Below, one piece after another: positions 1 through 6,564 of a DNA stretch of 37,366 nt (its first letter is position 1; each line of letters begins with the position of its first letter). The notes beneath the pieces were generated by a model. That model saw nothing but the letters and a program-made list of their open reading frames with translations. It searched no databases and was not told the origin of the DNA. Source of the stretch: Thermodesulfobacteriota bacterium. GTDB taxonomy: Bacteria; Desulfobacterota; BSN033; UBA1163. The translations under genes were made by a program, and so were the position numbers. Location of the stretch: NCBI GenBank assembly GCA_030017685.1, contig JASEHH010000027.1, forward strand, positions 1-37,366. Reading direction: 5' to 3'.

Positions 1-183
1 CATTGGAAAAAACATCCTCTCTCACCTCTGCATTAAGTTAGCGCTTATGCCCCTTGGGGGAGAGGGAAAGGGTGAGGGGGTAAATTGTTTTGGGTTAACC
101 CCTTCGGGAACTTCGCACGACATTCGGATTTCGGATTTTTATAATGTCTTTGATTACAACTGGGGCAAAGCTGGAGGCAAGTC
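1..183. other. non-coding leader upstream of rsmE with repeat-like tracts
   Basis: No credible gene is seen. Positions 51-80 hold a purine-rich tract of GGGGGAGAGGG type and positions 121-140 hold a CATTCGGATTTCGGATT tract. The second resembles the TTCGGATTTCG repeats at 20727-20866. Both look like interspersed intergenic repeats; no clear promoter could be picked. Confidence 0.4.
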
Positions 184-921
184 ATGCCAAGGTTCTACGT
201 TCCCAACCCTCATATTGAAAACAATTTGTTAAAGATCGAAGGGGCGGAAGCGAGGCATATTCGGAGGGTGCTTCGCCTTAAGGCAGGAGACGAAATCATC
301 GTCTTCGATGGTTCAGGAAAGGAGTATGGGGGAATGATCGTCAAGGAGGAGCCCACCTCTTTGGTGATTAAAGTCAGAGACCTCTTTTCCTCCAAAGAAG
401 AATCCCCCTTTGAGATTACTTTAGCGCAGAGCCTCCTCAAGGGTGAGAAGATGGACTTTCTGATACAGAAAGCCACGGAGTTGGGGGTCAAGTGGATCAT
501 CCCCTTTTTTTCCTCCCGGTCCGTTCCCCTTCTGGACAGGTCGAAGAAGCTAGAAAGATATCGTCGTTGGGAGAAAATCGTGATCGAAGCCTCCAAGCAG
601 TGCGGAAGAGGATTCATTCCAAAGATCGACCACATTCGTGATTACTCCGAAATGCTTTCACAGGCACCCCTTGAATCGTTACGGCTCATCCTCTGGGAGG
701 AAGAAGGAGAAAGGTTAAAAGAGGTTTTCAAAGAATCTAAAGATAAAAAAAGGATCTTTTTCATCGTTGGGCCTGAAGGGGGATTGAGTCAGGAAGAGGT
801 TGAGAAGTCAAAAGGGATGGGATTTATTCCCGTTTACATGGGTCAGAGAATATTGAGAGCAGAGACAGCAAGCCTCTGCCTGCTCAGCATTCTTCAGTAT
901 GAATGGGGAGATATTGGATAA
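184..921 (+). CDS. rsmE: 16S rRNA (uracil1498-N3)-methyltransferase RsmE
   Basis: This 245-aa protein matches the RsmE family of SPOUT (alpha/beta-knot) methyltransferases, which methylate N3 of U1498 in 16S rRNA in the small subunit using S-adenosylmethionine. The N-terminal PUA-like part carries the family pattern EGAEARHIRRVLRLKAGDEI (residues 19-38). The C-terminal knot shows IVGPEGGLSQEE and the closing GQRILRAETASL motif that forms the SAM pocket. The length is normal for the family. The ATG start follows GGAGGCAAGTC, a good ribosome binding site. It stands alone, ahead of a hairpin terminator that begins three bases after its stop codon, and faces minus-strand genes. Confidence 0.95.
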   Translation: MPRFYVPNPHIENNLLKIEGAEARHIRRVLRLKAGDEIIVFDGSGKEYGGMIVKEEPTSLVIKVRDLFSSKEESPFEITLAQSLLKGEKMDFLIQKATELGVKWIIPFFSSRSVPLLDRSKKLERYRRWEKIVIEASKQCGRGFIPKIDHIRDYSEMLSQAPLESLRLILWEEEGERLKEVFKESKDKKRIFFIVGPEGGLSQEEVEKSKGMGFIPVYMGQRILRAETASLCLLSILQYEWGDIG

Positions 922-923
922 AA

Positions 924-957
924 AAAGGGGCAATTCCAATAAAGGAATTGCCCCTTT
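924..957 (-). terminator. rho-independent terminator, probably bidirectional
   Basis: A perfect 11-bp stem (927-937 with 944-954) closes a 6-nt loop. On the minus strand it is followed by a run of seven T, so it best terminates the small gene at 1026-1163. On the plus strand it has only TTT, and it starts just after the rsmE stop, so it may also end rsmE transcripts. Confidence 0.85.
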
Positions 958-1025
958 CAGAAAGGAGGGGTATGAAGGGCCTGCCCACCTTCTGCCCACA
1001 ACAGGCAGGGGCAGACAGGGAGGTG

Positions 1026-1163
1026 TTAAGCAGCTTTTTTCTCAGAATTATCGACAAATTCCTTATATGTTTTACATTCGGTCAGAAGTTTACACTTCCT
1101 CCGGCAAACTTCAATGTGAATTTTAGGACTACCTTTTCTCTTGTCACAGATCAGATAACTCAT
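1026..1163 (-). CDS. small Cys-rich protein (45 aa), function unknown
   Basis: A complete 45-aa frame starts with ATG at 1163 and ends with TAA at 1026. It has four cysteines: C6, then C20, C24 and C30 in the pattern VCRRKCKLLTEC. Such spacing suggests a metal site (Zn or FeS), although this is inference. An AAGGGAG ribosome binding site lies about 10 nt upstream, a TTGACA-N18-TAAAAT promoter candidate lies at 1222-1251, and a strong minus-strand terminator lies about 70 nt downstream. That gives a complete transcription unit for a very small gene. The basic, charged composition and Lys/Ala tail suggest a soluble cytoplasmic protein. I do not recognise a named family, and no function is proposed. 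Confidence 0.65.
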   Translation of the reverse strand: MSYLICDKRKGSPKIHIEVCRRKCKLLTECKTYKEFVDNSEKKAA

Positions 1164-1221
1164 ATCTTAAAATCTCCCTTCCGGTTAAAGTAGGTTGAAT
1201 TCTACATATTGGATAGTCGAT

Positions 1222-1251
1222 ATTTTAGAACACAAAATATAGAAATGTCAA
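1222..1251 (-). promoter_or_regulatory. sigma70-type promoter for the 45-aa gene
   Basis: On the minus strand, TTGACA (1251-1246) and TAAAAT (1227-1222) are separated by 18 nt, about 60 nt before the start codon at 1163. The rest of 1164-1420 is AT-rich and holds no other gene that I can see. Confidence 0.6.
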
Positions 1252-1420
1252 GAAAAAAAATCATAATTTTACAAATTTAATCTTCTATGTTTTCAATAAG
1301 TTATAAAATCAAAGAAAGGTAAAACCATAAGTTTTTAAATCATCTCAAAGAAATTATAGATTATTTCTTGTATGTAGGCAAAAAATGGGTTGGAGGGCTC
1401 TTTTCTGAGGAACCATTTTC

Positions 1421-1864
1421 TTAAGGGTTGGGAGGGGGTGAATGTGGTTTTTCTTCAATGGCAATACCCAGTCTTTCAACACCTGAATTGTTTGCAACAT
1501 CGAGGACTTGGACGACCCGGTCAAAGACAACGCTCTTGTCCGCCCTCACGATGACAGGTCTTGCCTTATTGAAGGCCATAAGGGCCTCCAGTTCTTTTTT
1601 CAGTTCCCTGAGGTTGGTGGGTTTACTCATTAGAAAGACTTCATTTCGACTGTTGATGTTGACGATGACGGGTTCCTTCTGGTCAGGAGGCGCTTTGATA
1701 TCGGCCTGGGGAAGTTTGACGATGATTCTGGATTCCCTCATCGGGTTGAAGGTGTAGATCAAACTGAAAGCCGTGAAGAAGAAGATGAAGATGTTGAGGA
1801 TAATGTCGGTGAAGGCAAGGGATTCTAAAGAGACCCTGAACTCTCGACGGGCTTTAATTTTCAT
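1421..1864 (-). CDS. exbD: ExbD/TolR-family biopolymer transport protein
   Basis: A 147-aa ExbD/TolR-type protein, part of the proton-driven motor that energises TonB-dependent receptors or the Tol system. One N-terminal transmembrane helix (about residues 20-42) is preceded by basic residues (MKIKARREFR) and contains an Asp (FTDIILNIFIFFF), the expected proton-channel residue. The periplasmic domain follows, with the typical VIVRADKSVVFDRVVQVLD segment near the C-terminus. Its ATG overlaps the exbB stop by 4 nt (ATGA), so the pair is translationally coupled. No tonB is seen in the window. The nearby BtuB-like receptor suggests a role in cobamide uptake, but a Tol-type role cannot be excluded. 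Confidence 0.88.
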   Translation of the reverse strand: MKIKARREFRVSLESLAFTDIILNIFIFFFTAFSLIYTFNPMRESRIIVKLPQADIKAPPDQKEPVIVNINSRNEVFLMSKPTNLRELKKELEALMAFNKARPVIVRADKSVVFDRVVQVLDVANNSGVERLGIAIEEKPHSPPPNP

Positions 1865-2487
1865 CGAACACCTCCCTCCCGGGTTTGGAAAAGAAGATCG
1901 AGGAGCTCATTTCCATAATAGGTCATTTCCTGGGCATGGCTCTTGACCTTTCCCATGATGAGATGATAGAGGATGAAACCAGGGATGGCGACCGAGAGAC
2001 CGGCGGCAGTGGTGATCATTGCCTGGTAGATCCCGGCAGCTAAGGCATTGACCGTGATATTGGTGCCCATCTGTTCCCAGGTCATAAAAGCCTGGATGAG
2101 TCCCACAATGGTTCCAAGAAATCCCATCATCGGCTCTACACCGATGATAATGATGAGGGCGCCTAAATATCGCTCCAGATACTGGATCTGTTCGTCGCCC
2201 TCCCGCTCCATCATCGCCTCGACCTCATCACGGTGGAGGTGGCGATTGAGGATTCCCAGCTTGAAGACATCGCCGATCGGATGTCTCACCCTGGCACACC
2301 GTTCCAGGGCTTTCTGGGCCTGACCTTTTTCGAGGTCATGGAAGATCTCCCGGGCAAAACGCGGGATGTTGAGACGGATTTTCCAGAGGGTCCAGAATCT
2401 TTCGAGGATAATCGCAAGGGCAATGACCGACCCGAGAATGATGGGGATCATGATGGGTCCGCCTTTTAGGATGAGCGAGACGAACAT
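1861..2487 (-). CDS. exbB: MotA/TolQ/ExbB proton channel family protein
   Basis: This 208-aa protein has the ExbB/TolQ layout: an N-terminal helix (about residues 8-28, PIMIPIILGSVIALAIILE), a cytoplasmic region, and two C-terminal helices with LGALIIIIGVEPMMGFLGTI and NALAAGIYQAMITTAAGLSV, the conserved channel segments. It forms the motor with ExbD. The ATG at 2487 follows GGGGAGGTAAAAAG. A longer frame to 2688 exists, but it runs through the tRNA-Phe gene and is rejected. The gene begins only 42 nt after the tRNA terminator and no separate promoter is visible, so expression may depend on read-through. Confidence 0.9.
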   Translation of the reverse strand: MFVSLILKGGPIMIPIILGSVIALAIILERFWTLWKIRLNIPRFAREIFHDLEKGQAQKALERCARVRHPIGDVFKLGILNRHLHRDEVEAMMEREGDEQIQYLERYLGALIIIIGVEPMMGFLGTIVGLIQAFMTWEQMGTNITVNALAAGIYQAMITTAAGLSVAIPGFILYHLIMGKVKSHAQEMTYYGNELLDLLFQTREGGVR

Positions 2488-2505
2488 ATGCTTTTTACCT
2501 CCCCG

Positions 2506-2524
2506 CCTGCCTGCGGTAGGCAGG
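2506..2524. repeat. short palindrome of CCTGCC...GGCAGG type
   Basis: A 6-bp stem (CCTGCC/GGCAGG) with a 7-nt loop sits directly upstream of the exbB ribosome binding site. Similar CCTGCC/GGCAGG pieces occur at 980-1010. It could be a dispersed palindromic repeat or could mask the exbB leader. Confidence 0.45.
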
Positions 2525-2528
2525 AATG

Positions 2529-2554
2529 AAAAAATAGGGCAATCGAAATTGCCC
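2529..2554 (-). terminator. rho-independent terminator after tRNA-Phe
   Basis: On the minus strand GGGCAAT-TTCG-ATTGCCC forms a 7-bp stem with a stable tetraloop, followed by TATTTTTT. It lies 16 nt after the tRNA 3' end and before exbB. Confidence 0.85.
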
Positions 2555-2570
2555 TGAGTTGATAGCAAAG

Positions 2571-2643
<73 letters not shown>

Positions 2644-2659
2644 ATCCAAATTTAACCCA

Positions 2660-2688
2660 TTTATATTACAACCTCTCCCATGTGTCAA
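2660..2688 (-). promoter_or_regulatory. promoter for tRNA-Phe
   Basis: TTGACA (2688-2683) and TATAAA (2665-2660) are spaced by 17 nt on the minus strand, placing transcription start about 10 nt before the mature tRNA. The -35 box lies just after the cobT stop codon. Confidence 0.8.
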
Positions 2689-2691
2689 GAG

Positions 2692-3756
2692 TCAGTTTTC
2701 ATCAATTTTTTCAGACACGCCGGCTTCTGCGAAGGTGGCCATTTCGTTGAGAACCTTAAGACTGGCCTCTACTAAAAATATTCCCAGGGCGGCCCCTGTT
2801 CCCTCTCCCAATCGGAGGTCGAGATTAAGCAGGGGTTTCAGACCGAGATATTCCAATATGATTTTATGCCCCTGTTCCACAGATTGATGGGCGGCAATGA
2901 GGTAGGGTTTAACCTGCGATGCGAGAGAAGTTGCGATTAAGGCAGCGGCCCCGGAGATAAAACCATCAATCACCACAGGAATTCTGTATCTGGCTCCTGC
3001 CAATATCACCCCTGCGATTCCTCCGATTTCAAATCCCCCCACTTTGGATAAAACATCAATCGGGTCCTTCGGGTCAGGCCGATTGATATCTAGAGCTTTC
3101 TTAATGGTCTCTACTTTTCGCTTCAATCCCTCATTGTCAAGGCCTGTTCCTCTTCCCGTGGCTAAGGCAACATCAGCGCCTGTTATAACGGCTGTGATGG
3201 CGCTGGAAGGAGTCGTATTTCCAATCCCCATGTCGCCCGTTCCTAATATATCCATCCCTTTTGACAACTCTTCCTCGACCAGTTCAATACCGGCTTCAAT
3301 AGAGCGAAGGGCCTCCTCTCGACTCATGGCAGGTCCTTTCGTCATATTTCGTGTGCCCATAGCCACCTTCTTATCCTTCAGATCGGGATGTCGTTCAAGA
3401 ACAGATCCGACTCCGAGGTCCGACACCACCACTCTTGCTCCCACATGTCGTGCTAAAACATTGATTCCAGCGCCCCCTCGAAGGAAATTGTAAACCATTT
3501 GAGGGGTCACTTCAGAAGGATAGGCGCTTACACCTTCTTCAGTGACTCCGTGATCTCCAGCCAGAGTAAAAATAACTTTATGAGCGATTTGGGGTCTTGA
3601 ATTTCCTTTTATTCCGGCAATCTGAATGGATAGGGATTCAAGCTGTCCCAGAGAACCTTGGGGTTTGGTCAGATTGTCCTGCCTTGCCCGGGCTTCTGCC
3701 ATTGCCTTCTCGTTGAGAGGTTTTATATTGGCGATCACCTCGTTCATCTTAACCAT
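2692..3756 (-). CDS. cobT: nicotinate-nucleotide-dimethylbenzimidazole phosphoribosyltransferase CobT
   Basis: A 354-aa CobT. It transfers phosphoribose from nicotinate mononucleotide to the lower-ligand base, giving alpha-ribazole phosphate for the cobamide nucleotide loop. Visible family motifs are RQDNLTKPQGSLGQLE near the N-terminus, TLAGDHGVTEEGVSAYP, GDMGIGNTTPSSAI and the C-terminal LRLGEGTGAALG, whose Glu is the catalytic-base region. The ATG at 3756 is chosen because AGGAGG precedes it. The longer frame to 3843 would overlap the upstream gene and has no good ribosome site. It is the last cobamide gene of the minus-strand operon and starts 22 nt after the Dph6-like gene. Confidence 0.95.
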   Translation of the reverse strand: MVKMNEVIANIKPLNEKAMAEARARQDNLTKPQGSLGQLESLSIQIAGIKGNSRPQIAHKVIFTLAGDHGVTEEGVSAYPSEVTPQMVYNFLRGGAGINVLARHVGARVVVSDLGVGSVLERHPDLKDKKVAMGTRNMTKGPAMSREEALRSIEAGIELVEEELSKGMDILGTGDMGIGNTTPSSAITAVITGADVALATGRGTGLDNEGLKRKVETIKKALDINRPDPKDPIDVLSKVGGFEIGGIAGVILAGARYRIPVVIDGFISGAAALIATSLASQVKPYLIAAHQSVEQGHKIILEYLGLKPLLNLDLRLGEGTGAALGIFLVEASLKVLNEMATFAEAGVSEKIDEN

Positions 3757-3778
3757 GATCTCCTCCTGAAAAACGATA

Positions 3779-4444
3779 TTATCTGTAGCTTTTAATATCC
3801 AGAAACCAATGTTTCCAGAAACCTTCCCTGAGAACCGGTTCACTTTTCAATATCTCAATCCCTCTTTGAAACAAGGGGCCGTCCACCACAAGAGTATGAA
3901 ATTCACCATTCTCTCCGCAGGGACAGATCTCTCTTTTTTGAAGTTCTAGAAGCATATCTTTATCGAGATATCTACCAATAAAATCTCTGCTGAAGAGATC
4001 AGCCTTGCCACTCACCACAATCGCCTTGAAACCCAGTTCTATAAATTCCTCCACAACCCTTAAAGGAGAAATATTCCAGAGGGGTTCCACAGGCACAATC
4101 TCCAGATCGTTACATACCCGTTCCACCCAATTCCGGTGTTCTTCCAGGTAGACATCCCCGAAGACCATTCCCTCAATCCCTTTGGCTTTCATCTCGGAAA
4201 CCGCTGCCTTAAATTCCGTTTCATACTTCACCATGTCGGCACCCACTTCTTTCTGCATCAGTGGAATGCCGATTAATTTGGCTTGCAGATTCAGCAAAGG
4301 AGTCTCAGTGCCGTGGAAACAGCACCGTTTATATTCCTCGGAGATGAAATTGAGCAGGAATCGGACCTGATGTCCACCTTGAATGGCTTTATAACAGGCC
4401 AGACAGCTATCTTTCCCACCGCTCCAGGAACTCACCAAAATCAT
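3779..4444 (-). CDS. Dph6-family ATP pyrophosphatase (PP-loop), role unknown
   Basis: A 221-aa protein of the diphthine-ammonia ligase (Dph6/MJ0570) branch of adenine nucleotide alpha hydrolases. The PP-loop SGGKDS is at residues 8-13, and the branch hallmark ENGEFHTLVVDGP is near the C-terminus, with CPCG just before it. Bacteria lack diphthamide, so this is not a true diphthine ligase. Family chemistry is ATP-driven amide or thio transfer onto a carboxyl or carbonyl group. Its position between cobS and cobT suggests a role with corrinoid side chains or lower-ligand precursors, which is inference only. A 10-bp hairpin lies just upstream (4463-4495). Start ATG at 4444 follows GAGGA. Confidence 0.82.
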   Translation of the reverse strand: MILVSSWSGGKDSCLACYKAIQGGHQVRFLLNFISEEYKRCCFHGTETPLLNLQAKLIGIPLMQKEVGADMVKYETEFKAAVSEMKAKGIEGMVFGDVYLEEHRNWVERVCNDLEIVPVEPLWNISPLRVVEEFIELGFKAIVVSGKADLFSRDFIGRYLDKDMLLELQKREICPCGENGEFHTLVVDGPLFQRGIEILKSEPVLREGFWKHWFLDIKSYR

Positions 4445-4462
4445 TTTCCGCAGTCCTCTTCA

Positions 4463-4495
4463 GTTAAAGGTTTTGATCTTGATCGAACCTTTAAC
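4463..4495 (-). other. intercistronic hairpin between cobS and the Dph6-like gene
   Basis: A perfect 10-bp stem, GTTAAAGGTT/AACCTTTAAC, encloses a 13-nt loop that itself contains two GATC copies. No T run follows, so it is more likely an RNA stability or processing element than a terminator. Confidence 0.5.
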
Positions 4496-4498
4496 GGC

Positions 4499-5230
4499 CT
4501 ATTTTATGATCAGAAGGAGGAGGGTTAGAAGTTCTGAGATTTCATTTGCCGCACCAAGGATATCTCCTGTAATGCCGCCCAATTTTTTTACAAAAAAGTA
4601 ACGATAAAAGAGGCTGAGAAGGCCAAGGCTCAAAAAGATCAAAAATCCCTCCACACCCGCGAGCCATAAAGCGATCCCCAATGCAGAGACGGAGGATAAC
4701 ACGATCTCACGAACTCCAAGGTTATCGCTAAAGGGTTTCCCCAGCCCCTCCGATCTCGCATAGGGTGACCTAAAACAGACCAAGACCATGGAATACCTTC
4801 CCATCACAACCATAACGATGAGTGAGGCATAGATGGAGGCATTTGGGATTTGATCCAGTGCAAGATATTTGGCGCCAATGAAAAGGATGAGGCTCATGAC
4901 TCCAAAAGCACCGATCCGGCTGTCCCTCATCACTTCGAGGATCTTCTCTCTTGATCCTCCAGAAGCCAGACCGTCCATCGTATCTGCAAACCCATCCAGA
5001 TGGAGCCCTCTCGTTAAAAAAGCAAGAAATCCAATGGTAAACCAGAGGGCGAGAGGTTTTGGAAAGAGAAAGGAAAGGAGATAATGCCCGAGAGCCAGAA
5101 GCAGGCCGATCAGGAATCCTACCAGAGGAAAGAAGGCCATTGAGCGAGCCAATCTTTTCTCATCCGGGATTAAAAATTTCCCCACGGGCAGAATGGTCAG
5201 AAACGAAAGGGCTTGAAGAAAGTCTTTCAC
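4499..5230 (-). CDS. cobS: adenosylcobinamide-GDP ribazoletransferase CobS
   Basis: A 243-aa integral membrane cobamide synthase that joins adenosylcobinamide-GDP to alpha-ribazole (phosphate), the last assembly step of the nucleotide loop, at the inner membrane. Recognised by FLTILPVG at the N-terminus, the signature TRGLHLDGFADTMDGLASGG (about residues 73-92) with its metal-binding Asp residues, several hydrophobic helices, and a GGITGDILGAANEISEL segment near the C-terminus. Length is normal. Its start overlaps the cobU stop by 4 nt, implying translational coupling. Confidence 0.94.
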   Translation of the reverse strand: MKDFLQALSFLTILPVGKFLIPDEKRLARSMAFFPLVGFLIGLLLALGHYLLSFLFPKPLALWFTIGFLAFLTRGLHLDGFADTMDGLASGGSREKILEVMRDSRIGAFGVMSLILFIGAKYLALDQIPNASIYASLIVMVVMGRYSMVLVCFRSPYARSEGLGKPFSDNLGVREIVLSSVSALGIALWLAGVEGFLIFLSLGLLSLFYRYFFVKKLGGITGDILGAANEISELLTLLLLIIK

Positions 5231-5760
5231 TCTTTTCCCTTTAAAAAGATTGGGATTCCAGAAACCATGAAGATGACCGTATCAGCTCCTTCGGTAATCT
5301 TTTGATTAACCATTCCTGCGAGATCTCTAAAACGGCGGCCCAATGGTTCAGACGGCACAATTCCCATTCCCACCTCATTGGAGACGAAGATGAAGGAGGA
5401 CGGGCTTCTTTTGACAGTCTCGAGCAATCGTTCAACTTCATCCATGATTTTTTGCTCATCATCCCATTTCATCAGGAGATTGGAGATCCAGAGGGTGATG
5501 CAGTCCAGCAGGGTCACTTCAATTTCATCCCCGAATTGCCTAATTTTTTCAACAACACCTATTGGTTCCTCAACCGTTCGCCACTCAGGACCTCTCGTCT
5601 TTTTATGAAGTTCTATGCGCTTTACCATCTCCTCATCAAGGGGTTCACAGGTAGCCAGGTAAATTTTACTAAAAAAATGACGATTGGCATAATCAAGGGC
5701 AAAACGGCTTTTACCGCTCCGGCATCCCCCTGTGATGAGGGTCACTTTCTTTTGGCCCAT
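5227..5760 (-). CDS. cobU: adenosylcobinamide kinase / adenosylcobinamide-phosphate guanylyltransferase CobU
   Basis: A 177-aa CobU/CobP. It phosphorylates adenosylcobinamide and then attaches GMP from GTP to give adenosylcobinamide-GDP. The P-loop GGCRSGKSRFALDYA is at residues 12-26. The conserved FVSNEVGMGIVPSEPLGRRF block (about residues 126-145) carries the second nucleotide-binding region, and the guanylylation-site region is around RIELHKKTRG. It overlaps cbiR by 19 nt and cobS by 4 nt. If CbiR yields cobinamide phosphate, only the guanylyltransferase activity is needed for remodelling; the kinase serves imported cobinamide. Confidence 0.95.
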   Translation of the reverse strand: MGQKKVTLITGGCRSGKSRFALDYANRHFFSKIYLATCEPLDEEMVKRIELHKKTRGPEWRTVEEPIGVVEKIRQFGDEIEVTLLDCITLWISNLLMKWDDEQKIMDEVERLLETVKRSPSSFIFVSNEVGMGIVPSEPLGRRFRDLAGMVNQKITEGADTVIFMVSGIPIFLKGKE

Positions 5761-6554
5761 CTTTCCTCCAGGGTCTTTAAGGAATTTTTCAAATCATTTA
5801 ATGAAAAAACCTCGATGGAGAGGACTCCCGTATAATTTTGAAGATGCGAGAGAATGAGGTCAACTGTTTTCCCATCCAGATTGTCAATGCCAAGATGGTC
5901 ATTTCCGTTTTGAAAGCCGTGAAAGTGGACGATGGAAGATTGGGGAAGATATTTTTCCATATAGCCTTGCAAATCCTGTCCATATAGTAGGATATGGCCA
6001 AGATCAAGGCAGACGGAGAATCCAAAATCCCTCACGATGTCTTCGATCCATTCGAAGGGATATCCGAGAGTCTCAATGGAGATCTGTTTTTGGGGGATTC
6101 CCCATCCCTCCATTTTTTCGAGGCTCCGGATGAGCCGCTTCCGCCAGGAGGAGACGTCCTCCTCATCTCGACCATTTAGGTCTCTCAGAGAGAGATGGAG
6201 GGTGTAGGTTGAGGGATTGAGCGGAAGTGTCCGTTCGATCACCATTTTTAAGACAGAGATTCCTCTTGCCCTCACCTCTTCACTTCTGTCTCCGAGGAAG
6301 ATGTCAATGGGGAGATGGACATTGAAATTTAATTCCTGATGCGAGGAGAGGTCCTTCAGGGCTCCGATCTCTTCCTCCTCTGGAAGATTGTTCTGGCCCT
6401 CGCTCTCAAAAAAAACCAGTTCGATCTCATCAAAAAAAGGAGCCAAATTCACCACATTGGGCATGAGATGGTCCGGATAGATATAGGAGGTCGTGGCCAA
6501 TTTAAATGGCCACAACCCCTTATAAGATTTGATTAATGATGGAGATGGCTTCAA
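5742..6554 (-). CDS. cbiR: CbiR-type cobamide-remodelling phosphodiesterase (TIM barrel)
   Basis: A 270-aa protein of the AP-endonuclease-2/xylose-isomerase-like TIM-barrel superfamily. Its N-terminal FKLATTSYIYPDHLMPNV, followed by HLPIDIFLGD, LHLSLRD, SIETLGYPFEWIED, LDLGHILLYG and IVHFHGF, resembles CbiR, described from Akkermansia muciniphila as an enzyme that hydrolyses cobamides to release the lower ligand and leave a cobinamide phosphate form. Its place between a B12-riboswitch-controlled receptor gene and cobU-cobS supports this. The start is a TTG 10 nt after the btuB stop; an ATG start at residue 31 would delete the first strand. A generic sugar-phosphate isomerase is the alternative reading. 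Confidence 0.8.
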   Translation of the reverse strand: MKPSPSLIKSYKGLWPFKLATTSYIYPDHLMPNVVNLAPFFDEIELVFFESEGQNNLPEEEEIGALKDLSSHQELNFNVHLPIDIFLGDRSEEVRARGISVLKMVIERTLPLNPSTYTLHLSLRDLNGRDEEDVSSWRKRLIRSLEKMEGWGIPQKQISIETLGYPFEWIEDIVRDFGFSVCLDLGHILLYGQDLQGYMEKYLPQSSIVHFHGFQNGNDHLGIDNLDGKTVDLILSHLQNYTGVLSIEVFSLNDLKNSLKTLEERWAKRK

Positions 6555-6564
6555 GTAGGCCCTA

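Noticed and set aside
899-1193. Plus-strand open frames after rsmE
   Set aside because: They run through the terminator hairpin and repeats and are antisense to the better-supported 45-aa gene.
3757-3843. Longer cobT start overlapping the Dph6-like gene
   Set aside because: AGGAGG and the conserved beginning support the ATG at 3756.
5302-5835. 177-aa open frame antisense to cobU and cbiR
   Set aside because: It is a shadow of two well-supported genes and shows no domain pattern or ribosome site.
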